Source: Pyropia haitanensis
Lineage: Eukaryota > Rhodophyta > Bangiophyceae > Bangiales > Bangiaceae
DNA length: 64,000 bases
Direction: 5' to 3'
Assembly (NCBI GenBank): GCA_008729055.1
Contig: SDUX01000007.1
Coordinates: 4,447,409-4,511,408 of the forward strand
A model generated the notes under the pieces. That model searched no databases. It had not been told where the DNA came from and worked only from the letters and a program-made list of their open reading frames with translations. Shown here piece by piece: positions 40,908 through 51,774 of the stretch (its first letter is position 1; every line of letters starts with the position of its first letter). The position numbers were made by a program, and so were the translations under genes.

Positions 40908-41213
40908 CTTACCAATTGCCAGGGCGATGATTGGCTGAGAGCGTGCCACGTGTGGGCATCATTTCGACAGTGTGATAGTGGAGAGTTGTCAACACCAACG
41001 GCCTGGAACGAAGACGACGAACGGACCCGTGGTTTGGAAGGTAGCCTGTTGGTAGCCCCCGTCTCCACCGTAAGTCCACTTCACGTGCTTCGCCTGATAG
41101 CTCGCCGATAGCCCGACCACCCAGACGCTGCCACGTATGTACACGTGGCGTCTTAAAACCACTCATTTAAGACTGATAGCCGACATTGGTGGACGTGCCC
41201 TCAAATGAGGCGG

Positions 41214-43048
41214 CCTCGAGCCTCAAATGAGGCTCCCCCCGGATCACCGGAAATCGCCGATTTTGACATGTCTGACAAAGAAGAGGCTGTCGGTACCCTC
41301 TCCGGACAGCTTCCGCTCCACCTGCGGCACCCCCTGGCCACCTCCCCCCGCTTCTCTCCCACTCTGCACACTCCCCACCCCGTCCCCTTCCCTTTGTGCG
41401 GCGAGGGAGGGCCGCGGCGGGGGCGGCGGCGGCGGCGGGGGCGGCCGCGGAGGTGGTGGCAACGACGGTGCCGGCCGGCCCCCGCGGCCGTGAGCAGACT
41501 GTGATGGCGCGGGCGCGCCGCTGCGCGCCGTTGTCCCACCAGCCACACTCTAGCATCCGCCCACGGGCTCCATCTCCTTCCCCTCCCGTCCCTAAACACT
41601 CACCCCGTCTCCCGTCCCTGGGGGATGTTTCCGGCACTGGTCCTCATTTACTTTTGCAGGCCGCTGCTGCCGTCTGTACGGCCGTGGCAGCGGCCGTAGC
41701 CACCACTGGTGCCTTTGTGTGCACTTCCGCGCCCACATCCAGGCGAGGGTCCTTGCCAGGCCCCAGAGAACGTCGGCGACGGCAGGGGGGGGTTGCAGAG
41801 GGGGCAACGGTGGCACTGGGGGATGGGGTAACCGGCCAGGCAAGCGCAGAGGGACCGGCAGAGTCAGCCACGGGGGGGCGGTAGGGGGTTGGAGAGAGCG
41901 CTAAGGTGGCAGCGGGGGCGGGGGGAACCGGCGGAGCAATCGCAAAGCTGTTGGTGGAACGCACCGGGCATCATGCCCGTCCCCCTCCCATGGCAGCCCC
42001 CCTGTGTAGGGACCCCGTGGATGGTGGTAAAGTCGCTCGTGTTGCTTCCTACCCCCTCCCGGCACGGAGCCGTCCCCCTCTTATAGCTCCCCCCCCGGTC
42101 CTCACTTAGCCCCTCTCCCCCGCACGCCCCGCACACCCGCGTGCCCGCACCCGCCGCGCGCCCCGACCGGCAGGGCCGCGCCTCCCCTGTCTCCCCGCAC
42201 GCACCCCGCACGTCCCACGCCCGCACTCGAGCCGCAAGCGCTCCAATTCACCCACCTCCCCCTTTCGGGGACCATCCGCCGACGCCACCGCCACCAGCCA
42301 CCGCGCGCTGTCGCGCCCAGCGCATCAGTCGTCCGGCGCCGTACCGCATCGGCGCCTCCCCTTCACCCCACGGTCAAGCCACTGCGTCACCACGACACCT
42401 GCCGGAGTGGAAGCAGCTGCGGGCGCATGAACAGGGAATGGGGTCCCGCAGTCCTTAAATCCGCAGGGAATAGTTCCCCATTCCAACAAAAGCGAATGGA
42501 AGAGCCGGCCTTGGGGGCCGACGTGTTCGACCAGCCAGCGGTCGGCCGCTCGTCCATGGTGCAAAAAGATTGTGCTAAACAGGGGGGGGGGTGGGGGGGT
42601 CACGCGGGAGCAGGCACAAGATGAAAGAGAGATGGTGCAGGGTTGGGTGCGTGGTCGGCCGGTGCGCGACAGTGCAGAGGTGGACGACGGGAACCAGGCA
42701 TAGAACGGGCGCGCATGCGCGGCCGCTGCTGGGACCTGCGTGCGGCTCGGGTCGCGGCGCGGCAGACCAAACGAAGAGAAGAGCGCGCGCGCCATCAGCC
42801 GAGCCTCTACGGGTCGGGCACTTTGCTCTCTGGGCGCTCTGGAGCGCGGTTGTTGCATCAAGGGAACCGTTCCGTGGCGCGGAAGAGAAGACGCCACCCG
42901 ATGGCCGCCCATCGTCGTTGGACGCAGTCTGTTTCCCCCAAGGACAAACAGACTGCGCTGAGTCCGTTTCTGGCGTCAGAATCCTCGTCTGACGAGCGGA
43001 AGACCTTGAAAAAGGGCACCCAAAAACCGCCTCAAATGAGGCGAATCG
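41214..43048. mobile_element. Inserted GC-rich segment within the split element
   Basis: About 1.8 kb, GC-rich and unlike its host element. Each border has two CCTCAAATGAGGC words (GCCTCA/TGAGGC stem with an AA spacer). Reading frames inside (for example minus 42325-42912 and plus 41396-41884) show no motif. It may be a second non-autonomous element or a captured genomic segment. Confidence 0.45.
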
Positions 43049-43083
43049 CCTCAAATGAGGCGGTCAGTAGAATAGACACTAGT

Positions 43084-44275
43084 CTTGGCTCGTGGCGGCG
43101 ACGGATCAATCTCGCTGTGTTGATTGGACGCGATCGTGCGGGTCCCGCGTGGATCACGTTGGCTACCCAACATACTTGACTAGTAGCCCACTACACTACG
43201 ATCTTTGGGATCACCAGCTCGGTCGTAGCCTCCAGCAGACAAACGTCCCGTCGCAACACAGCGTACGACACCAGACCCCAAGCAGGCACGGATGGGGACG
43301 GACGGTTGCCGAGCAGACGCCGCTACGGATCGCGTACCAAGACGACGCGTGCGACGTGCGCCGACCGCGTGGCGCCACCTTGTTCACCGCGCCGTCGGCG
43401 GGCAGGGTCTCGGGCGGCCCCGCCCCACCCCAGGCAGCGAAAAAGCCGGCCCACCAGTCCACCCCGCCCCACCCGCTGCCCACCTGTCCCCGCCACACGG
43501 GCCACCCACCCCCCCCCCCCTCCCACTCTGCAACCCCCCCCCCTTTCCACCTGCACCCTCCCCTGCATCCCCCCCTAGCGCTTCACCGACGTGCCACCCG
43601 GCCGCCCTTCCCCCCCCCCGGCGGGCGTCGGCGCCGCGGCTGCCCGACCGCCCCCCCCCCCCCCGCCGCCCGCCCGCGGACGGCCGACGCGGACCGCCGC
43701 CGCGGGGGGGCGCGCGGCCGCCCGCCCCTTCCGCCGGCCGCCGCCGCCGCCGCCGCGGCCGCGCCGCCGCCGGGCGGGCCGCCCGCGGCCAGGCACCGCC
43801 CGCGGGCGGCGGCGGCGGCGGCGGTCGCGGCGGTCGCTGACTGACACACACGCCCCAGCAACGGATCCAGCTCGTGTCTCTTCCGCCGTCCTTCCCACCG
43901 TGTGACACAGGACACGCACGGGGGTGCGGCCTCCCATCACTCCGCCTTGCTCGCGCCAGGCGCCGTCACCCGCCGGCGGAGGCGGCCACCACTCCGCCTT
44001 CCCCCCGCCCGTCGCACTCACCCCCGCGGTGGGGTGGATTGGGACGCGCCGGGTCTCGAATTGTGATGAGAATCCTGTGTCACGGTTCCCCCGAACACCT
44101 TGACACGCACATTTGAAGGGTTCCTCATGTATTTATATAGATTTCCGACAGCGAGTCGGACGGAACTGAGCGCCGCGGGAACAGTCCGCCGGTTGGGGAG
44201 TGCACATTTGAGGTATTTATGCCACCCAACCAAACCATGGTCGGACCAGAGTGGGTCAGACGGGCACGCTCGGTG
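43084..44275. other. Intergenic, mostly GC-rich
   Basis: No recognised gene. C runs dominate 43500-43850. An A/T-richer part at 44070-44230 contains TATTTATATAGATTT (44130) and a 12-bp inverted repeat, GTTGGGGAGTGC near 44193 with its complement near 44291. Confidence 0.35.
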
Positions 44276-44630
44276 TCACTGGTCGCTCTGGCACTCCCCA
44301 ACGTCACCGTCGCGGAAGGCCGCCCCACCGTCAGCGGCGGCCAGCCCCTCGGCGGCCGCCGCCGCCCCGCGGCGGCGGCGGGCCCACAGCACGCCGAGCC
44401 CCGCCCCTCGGCCGCCGCCGCCGCCGCCGCCCCCAGTGGCACGCCCCAGCACCGCCCCCGCAGCGAGGCCCGCCACCAACGCAAGGCCCGCCAGACCCCA
44501 CCGGGACCGCCCGCCAGCCGCCCTGCCCACCAGCCGGGAGGCGGCGGACTTGCGCGCCCCCCGCCGCGGCACGGCCGAGGGAGGAGGACAGCGCCTGCCG
44601 CGGGCGGGGGGAGAGGGGGGGGAGCCCACC

Positions 44631-44665
<35 letters not shown>

Positions 44666-45228
44666 CCCACCCGCGCCTGTGGCGCCGTGTCCCCGAGGAG
44701 GGGAGGGGGCAAACGCCCGCGGGCTGTGGGTTTGCTTCAAGGGGGGGGGGGGGGCGGGTGGGGGGGGGAATGGGCTGTGCCGGAGCGGGCGCACGGACAG
44801 GCAGCGGAGGGGAGGGGGAACCGCGGGGGGGGGACGACAAGAGCAGCGGGAAGCGGGGGGGTGGGACAAAGAACAATCGCCGCGGCGCCCGTCCCCACGC
44901 CGCGAGAGCGGCCGCCGTGTCGCGTCTGCGCCACCGCGGCGCGGCGCTGGGGACACACAGATGGCAGCGTCGACCGCCGCAGCCACCCCCTGCCAAGCAA
45001 ACCGCACCGCCATTGGCGTTCTCCCCCCCGACCCCCAGCCCCCCCCTACCCCCGCCAGTCCCCCGCCACGAGCGGCCGCCGTCCTCCCCCGGTGGCGCAC
45101 CCGCCCCCGGCGGCGGCGGCACCCCCGGCGGCGCGACCCCCCCCCCTTTTGGCGGCACCCCCCCGGCGGCACCCCCCCCCCCTTTGGCGGCACCCGCCCA
45201 GGCGCCCCCTCCCCCGCCGGTACCCCCT

Positions 45229-45229
45229 T

Positions 45230-45262
<33 letters not shown>

Positions 45263-47569
45263 GCGGGGCGGCGGTGCGGCGGCAAACGCGGCGGCGACGC
45301 CGCCGCCGCCCCCCCCCGCGAGCGCCTCGTACGCGCGGGCGAGCTCCGCCCGGATCGCCGCCGCGGCGCGCGTGTCGACGGGGCGGCCGAGGTCGCGGCC
45401 CGTCTCAAACGGGTCCTCCACGCACAGGTACGGGCCGCCGCCGCGGTCGCCGCGCGCGCGTGCCGTGGGGGGGGGGGAGGGGGGGGCCGCCCGTCCTCCG
45501 CCCGCGCCGCGGGTGCGCCGGGGGGGGGGGGGGGGGGGGTGGCTGCTGGCGCAGCGTCGACCACTGGCGCGGCCGCCGCCGCGTCGCCGCCGCTGGCGGG
45601 GCCGCCGCCAGCCGCCGCGACGGTGGCGGCGGTGGCGGCAGGTGCCGCCACGGCCGCACCGGCGGCCGCCGTCACCCTCCCCGTGCCGTCGGCCACGCCG
45701 CGTGCCGCCGCGGCCGGGGTGCGCCTGCCGGCGCTCACGCCACCTGTGGACGCTGCCGCCGCGTCGCGGACGGCAGCGGGCGGCGGCGCGTCGGCGGCGG
45801 CCGCCGCGGCCGCCGCGTCCTCGCCGTCCGTCACAGCCGGGGCGGCCGCCCCCGCACCGCCCCGTGCGGCGGCCGCCGCGGCGGCAACGCCGCCGCCGTC
45901 AGCGTCGGCAGGCGGCGCCCCGCCCGCGACCGCCGCGGCGGGCTCCTCAACGCGCGGCGACGCCAGCGGCCGCGGGCTCCCGTCGGCCACACCGGGCAAC
46001 GCTGCTGCTGGCGGCGCCGCCGCGTCATGGACGGCCGCGTCGGCCGCCACGGACGCCCCAGACGGCGGCTCGTCTGTAGGGCTGGCCGGCGGTGTGGCGG
46101 GGGCGGCGGCGGCGGCGGTGGGCGTCTGCGGGGTTGCCGCGGCGGCGGCGGCGGTGGCGGCGGCGCGCCTCCCCCCTCTCCCCCCTCCCCCCCCTCCGCC
46201 TCCCCCCCCCCCCCCCCCCCTTCCCGCGTCGGCCCAGCCCTTGTCCGCCTTGGCCAACGCCCGGCCGGTGCGCACCGACACGACGGCCCCCGCCCAGTCC
46301 CACTCAAAGGCGTAGTAGTGAAAAAAGCCCACCAGCAACGACGCGACGCTGTCCCCATTGACCGGACTGCCCGCGGGGGGGCCCACCACCGCGGGGTCCG
46401 TGTCAAAGTACGTGTTGTGGCCGTCCACGAGGCGCACGCCGCCGCCGACGCCGCTGCCACCGCCGCCATTACCGCCGCCTGCGTGTCCTTCCTTGCTGGC
46501 GGCCGCGTCGGTGGACGCCGCTGGCGGCGAGCCGCCCCTCCCCCGCGGCGGCGGCGACACCGGCCGCGCGTGGCGCTGCAGGACGGGCACGACCGGCACG
46601 GGACGGGTCTGCAGGTAAAACAGCAACAGCAGCACAAACGTGTAGCTGCTGAGCGTACCGTCAGCGGCCGAGTTGACCCCGCGCCGCGCCGCCCAGTGCT
46701 TGACGAGCCGCGCCAGCGGCGGCACCCGCGCGTCGGCGGTCGCGTAGGCGCGGAGGAGGGCGGTGTTGTACCGCGCGACGCCCGTGTTGTTGACGCTCAG
46801 GTCGACGGCGACGCCCGTCGTCGGGTCCGTGCACGTCAGCAGCGGCACCCGAAACGCGGGGCGCACCACGACGGCGGTGAAGCCGGCGCGCCGCGCGGCT
46901 GGCGCCAGCCGCCGCAGCATGCGCAGGCGCGCGTCGGGGCCGGCCTGCCGGCGGGCGCGGCGGCCACCACCACCGCCGCCGCCGCCGCCGCCGGCCGCAT
47001 CCACCCCCCCCCCCCCCCCGGGCAGCCCCGGCACCGACAGGCACAGGTCCAGGTCTGAGCCGCGCACGCCCAGCCCCGACGCGGACGACCCAAACGCCCA
47101 CACCTCCGAGCCCGCCACCGCGACGCGGCACAGCCGCTCCACCCGCCCGCGCGTCGCGGTCTTGGCCGCCGCGTCGCCCGGCGCGGGCGCGATGGCCGCG
47201 TCAATGTCGGCGAGGCGAGCGACGAGGGCGGCGAGCACCGCGCCAGTGGGCGGGGCGGCCACCGCCGTGCGGGGGGGGGACGGGCGCGGCGGCAGTTTTG
47301 GCCGCCGCCCGGGCCGCCCGCCGCGGCCGCCCCGCACGGCCGCGCCTGCCGCGCGCGCCGCGGGGGAGGCCGCGGCGCCGCCGCCGGCCACGGTGCCGGT
47401 GCCGCCGCCGCCGCCGGTGGACCGCCGACCGCCGCCGCCGCCGCCGCCGGTGCCGGCGGGCGCGCCGCCGCCGCCGGTGCCGCCACCCGCCGCGCCGCCC
47501 GCGACCGCCGCGTCACGCGCCGCCCGCGGCGACAACGGCATCGGCCCGGCGACCGGCGGCGGCGGCGGC

Positions 47570-47607
<38 letters not shown>

Positions 47608-48486
47608 GGCATCAGCGGTGGCGGCGGCGGTGGTGGCAGCGGCGGGCGCTCGGCGGGAGGCCGCGACGGGCGGCGGCGGCGGCGCGCCGCGCGGGGCCGC
47701 CCGCGCCTCACCCAGGACGGGCGGCCGGCGGCCGGCGGCAGCGCCCGCGGACTGCGACGGCGACGGCGGCGGCGGCAGCGGCCGGCCAAAGACGGGTAGT
47801 GCAGTGGGGGACGGGGGCGTCGCTTCTGCCACTCCCGCCATCTGCCCGCCGCCGCCGCCGCCGCCGCTGCCGCCGCTGCCGCCGCCGCCGCCGCCGCCAC
47901 CGCCAAGTGCCGGCGGCCGGCCCGCGGCGGTGGCGCCTCCACCCCCCCCCCCCCCGCCCCCCGACGGCGCCACCCCGGCCGTCCCGTCCCCCTGCGAGCG
48001 GGCGTGCCGCCCGCCACCCCGCCGTCGGCGCCGCCGCCACGGGCGGCGGCGGGTGCCGCCACCCCCGGCGGCGGTGCCGCCGCCGCGGCCGCCGCCACCG
48101 TCGCGGTGCGTTGGGGAAAGGGGATGACCCACGACACCCCCCCGCCGCCGCCGCCGCCACCGCGCCCGCCGCCACCACCACCACCACCGCCACCGCCGCC
48201 GCTGCTGCCGCCACCACCACCACCACCACCACCACCACCACCACCACCACCACCACCACCACCACCACCACCACCACCACCACCACCACCACCACCACCA
48301 CCACCACCACCACCACCACTAGCGCCGTCCCGCCCCGCCGCGGCGGTCGCCGTCCCCACAGCGGCGGTCGCCGCGGCGGCGGCGGTGGCGGCGGCACCAG
48401 CCCCAGCACCGGCCGGCGCCGCCGCGGCGGCCGCGCCACGCCGGCGGGGGCCGCGCGCGCGGCGGGCGGGCGGCGCGCCCGCGGTG

Positions 48487-48529
<43 letters not shown>

Positions 48530-48587
48530 GCGGCGCGCCGGCGGCGACCGCGGCGGCCGCGACGGGCGGCGCGGCCGTCCCCGCCAT
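45229..48587 (-). CDS. Terminal uridylyltransferase/non-canonical poly(A) polymerase-like (Cid1/TUT family)
   Basis: Adds uridines or adenines to RNA 3' ends. Core motifs: WAFGSSASGLGVRGSDLDLCLSV (GS motif and the first two metal Asp residues), TTGVAVDLSVNNTGVARY (third Asp), PPLARLVKHWAARRGVN, and LSSYTFVLLLLFYLQ. In the PAP-associated part come DSVASLLVGFFHYYAFEWDW and then, in another frame after the G run 45515-45539, VEDPFETGRDLGRPVD. That EDPF motif is typical of TUT/PAPD proteins. The N-terminal half is disordered (Gly, Ala, Pro). From ATG 48587 (MAGTAAPPVAAAAV) it would include a poly-Gly run from a (CCA)n repeat. A start nearer 48132 is possible. After 45290 the true C-terminus is in another frame and may extend to about 44276. 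Confidence 0.8.
48163..48321. repeat. (CCA)n trinucleotide microsatellite
   Basis: Broken CCA/CCG triplets (48163-48210) lead into about 36 uninterrupted CCA/ACC triplets (48211-48320). On the minus strand it encodes poly-Gly or poly-Val depending on frame. The Gly reading fits the uridylyltransferase N-terminus. Such a run should vary in length between individuals. Confidence 0.93.
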
Positions 48588-50140
48588 GGGAGTTGAAGGG
48601 GGGGGGCGGGGGGGGGTGCCCGACGCGCCGCGGCTCGCTCGGGCGGCGGCCCACGGGGGGGGGAGGGGGGGGGGTGCGGCGGCGGCGGGCGGCGGCGGCG
48701 GCGGCGGCGGCGACGCGGCGGCGGCGGCGGCGGGCCGCGGCGGGGGGCGGCAGCCGAGGCGGGCGCCGCGCCGCGGCCGGCGGCGCGGCGACCGCAGCAA
48801 GCCGAGCCACGCAGCCGCACCGCGGGCGTTGGGTGGCGGCGGCACCCACGGCCGGCGGCAGCGGCGGGCGCGGGCACGGGCGCCCGCACACGCCGGGCGG
48901 CCGCCACCGGCACACCGCGGTTGCCACAATGGCGGCGCGCCGTTGGCGCGCCGGCCGCCGCCCACCCGCCCGCGCCGCGCGGACGAGGCGTGGGCGGCCG
49001 GGCGTGGCCGCCAAACACCGCCGCGCGGGGGCACGGCGTGGGGGGACGGCCGCCGCGGCTGGGGGGGGGCCCCACCCGCTGCGCCGCCGACTTGTTCTTG
49101 GACCGACGCGATTGCGCACGCCGGCCGGACGGTCGGGACGTGCCACGTGTTGGCTGCCCGCCCTCGCCGGGTGGTGGTGGTTGTGGGGACGGTGCCGCCG
49201 CCGCCGCCCGCCCGCCCGCCCGCCCGTGCCGCGGCCGCGGCGGCTGGCCGCCGCGGCGCCCGCCGTTTGGTCGTTGCGGCGGCCGCGTGCGCGCGCGCCG
49301 CCCGCTCAGCGTCCCTGGCGGCGTGCGCGATGGGGGGCTTGGCGGCCCGCTGGCCAGCGTCGCGACGCAACGCCGCCGCGGCCGGCCGCGACGCTGGGCG
49401 TCGGCGGCGGCACGGCGTGCCCGCTGCGGGTCCCCCGGTGCACGGCGGGGGGCGCGCCAGATGCCGTGCGCTGCCGCCGTGGCGGCGGGGGGGGGTGCGG
49501 ACGCGTGCCCATTCCCCTCGTGGACAGCGGGGTGCTGTTGCTGGGTGGGGAAACGCGTCGGCCACGCCGCTGTTGCCGCCCGCCGCGGCCACCGTCTGCG
49601 CGGTCCACCCGCTCGGCTGCGGGCGCTCCCCACGGCGGGTGCCGCCCCCACTGGCGCGGCCGCGCGTCGGCGGCACCCGCCCCCAAACCGGTCCTGCCAG
49701 AGACGTCGCGGTGTGTGCGCGGGGCCGCGTCGGGGATGGCGAAAAAAAAAAAAAAAAAAACGGGCTGACCGTGCCCCCCACTCCCGGCGGGCGCGTCGGC
49801 CGCCGTCGGCGTGCGCGGCGGGTGCGGCGGCGCCGCGTCGGCCGTCGCGGCGGCGGCGGCGGACCCGCGCGGTACCCGGCCGGCGGCGGCCGCCACCCCG
49901 GCGTGGCGGCGGTGCCGACGGCGGCGGTCGCGGGCGCCCCACCCCGCCCCCCTCCCCTCCTCGGCGAGCACGCATGCAACTATGGCCGTGGCACCGACGC
50001 GACTGCCGGCGCCTGTCACCCCAACGCCATCACGCATCAATTGCCGCCGCCCCCTCGCCACTGCTTCCCGACCCCCAATCCCCCCCCCACCCCCCCCCCC
50101 CCCCGCCCCCCAGCGCAGTGGTGTCTAACCCGTGAACGTC
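48588..50140. other. GC-rich region upstream of the uridylyltransferase gene
   Basis: Frames are open on both strands with Arg/Ala/Pro/Gly content only. An 18-base A run lies at 49742-49759, and C-rich runs at 50080-50112. A long minus frame from 49979 continues in frame with the uridylyltransferase N-terminus. I treat it as leader because it lacks motifs. Confidence 0.35.
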
Positions 50141-51774
50141 CTGAATGTTGCAGGGGCGTCCTAGAGGCCTGTGGAGGGGGGGGGGCGGCGTGCATGAGCG
50201 CACGCCGTTTGCAGTCTTCGCACGCTTTCGTGCGCTCATCGTACGCTTGCGCACGCGTGGGAAACGACGTCGAGTGCAACCTGGCGGACCGTCCCCCCTC
50301 GAAGTGAGATTATTTACCTCTCGACTCCACACAATTCGAGCAATGCCAAGCGCGCTGGGCCGTGCATTTGCCCGCACGGGACCTAGGAAAACACACCCAT
50401 GTGCGAAAGTTCCAAGGCACCAATATCTGTCGATGAGCGACCAGACGAACCAGCATAGTGAACATAACGGACTCACTTAAACGTCTGCTGCTCTATTACT
50501 CGAGGCCTGTGGCCCCCCTCATATGCTGGTAATCTTTCGAGAAAAGCTTCGAAAGAGGCTTCGTGGCATGCAAAGACTCACCTTCTCCCCTGCGGAGAGG
50601 CACCAAAGTCAGCGTGTCTCGCCACGTGCTACACTTTGGCACGTAAGTCGCACCGGAGCGGTAATGGGCGCGTCATCACGTGGCCGTGTCGTTCCGGTGA
50701 TCTGCGGTCAAGTCGTGTGCGTCTGCGGGCATCTCGGATACGTTCCTGGGCCATATTGATGCGCGTAGTCCCCACCATCTTCCAGGACAGTGATACACTA
50801 CCACACACAGATTCAGGACAGTGAAACACTACTTGCCTCATCGGCGTCGTACTCCATCCTGGCAATGCAGCGGTCATTGTTGGATGGCGCAGCTCGCAGG
50901 TGCACCCGGCAGCCAAGGCCATAACTGCCATCAATCGCGTCACCACCTGTTGCACTTCCCGTCCCGTCGCGGCAGCCGGCTGTGTGCATCGCTACCGTCG
51001 TCGTCGCTGAACCTGCCTGCTGTCAGCGTCGTGCCGGTCGTCGCCATTCGTCATACTGTGGCATTGTCGCCCCACGTGCGCGCACCCCCACCGGTCTGCA
51101 TGGTACACTCCATGCTTCCGTCTGGCTGCGTCAACACTCGGCGCTCGACGGTCCGAATGCTCGAGCTCACGTGAGACGATGTGGTGGGCGATGGTCTGCA
51201 GCTCGCAATGTGTAGCATTTCTCTATAGAATCCAGGTATCTCTGCGTACCCTGTCTCCACTGGCGTCACCAGTATCCCACTTTACGTCAATTCTCGTGGG
51301 GAAAAGCGCGGTCGTGCTATGTTCGAGGCGACGCGCATCGGGACGACCCCAAAGCAAGTCATGGAATAGGAGCAGCTATTGTTCGGTACGCGTGTCCGTC
51401 CGCTAGCGGCGCTGTGCAGGTGGACTGCGGCAAAAGCTGTGCGACGTTCGGTAGCACGTGTGGGAGACCATGACACTGTGCGCCGCCAATCACGAGGTTG
51501 CGGTCCTGGCACGGGGCAGACACGTCAGCGCGGATGGGGAGAGCGATACGCATGCTGCGATACAAGGTGACGCTCATCTGTTTGCAAAATAAACCGTGCG
51601 TGCACTACAGAAACCCATCTCGCTCATCCTTTCAAGCTGCATAGAGTGAACAACGTGCACAGAGTACATAGGCACACACGATGTAACGACAAAGCACGCT
51701 ACACTGCCCTTATTGTTCCGTGTTTGGCGCCCGGCCAGGTGCGTCCATGCGGCTATACAATCAAGTTCTTGTTC
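50141..51774. other. Ordinary-composition stretch without a recognised gene
   Basis: The composition change near 50140 marks the start of the accessory block that runs to the window end. Short ORFs (60-110 codons) on both strands show no motif. I saw no tRNA or long inverted repeat. Confidence 0.4.

Larger units (their letters stand above)
40612..43083. mobile_element. Inverted-repeat element split by a later 1.8-kb insertion
   Basis: Left end 40612-40663 starts ACTAGTGTCTATTCTACTG and runs to CCACCAATGTCG. Its reverse complement is found in two parts. CGACATTGGTGGACGTGCCC is at 41181-41200, and CAGTAGAATAGACACTAGT is at 43065-43083. Rejoining the two parts gives one right-hand terminal repeat matching the left one. 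The DNA between them (about 41214-43048) therefore looks inserted into the right terminal repeat. The insertion borders both carry CCTCAAATGAGGC copies (41199, 41220; 43030, 43048). Without the insertion the outer element is about 630 bp, MITE-sized. No transposase frame was found in either part. Confidence 0.6.
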
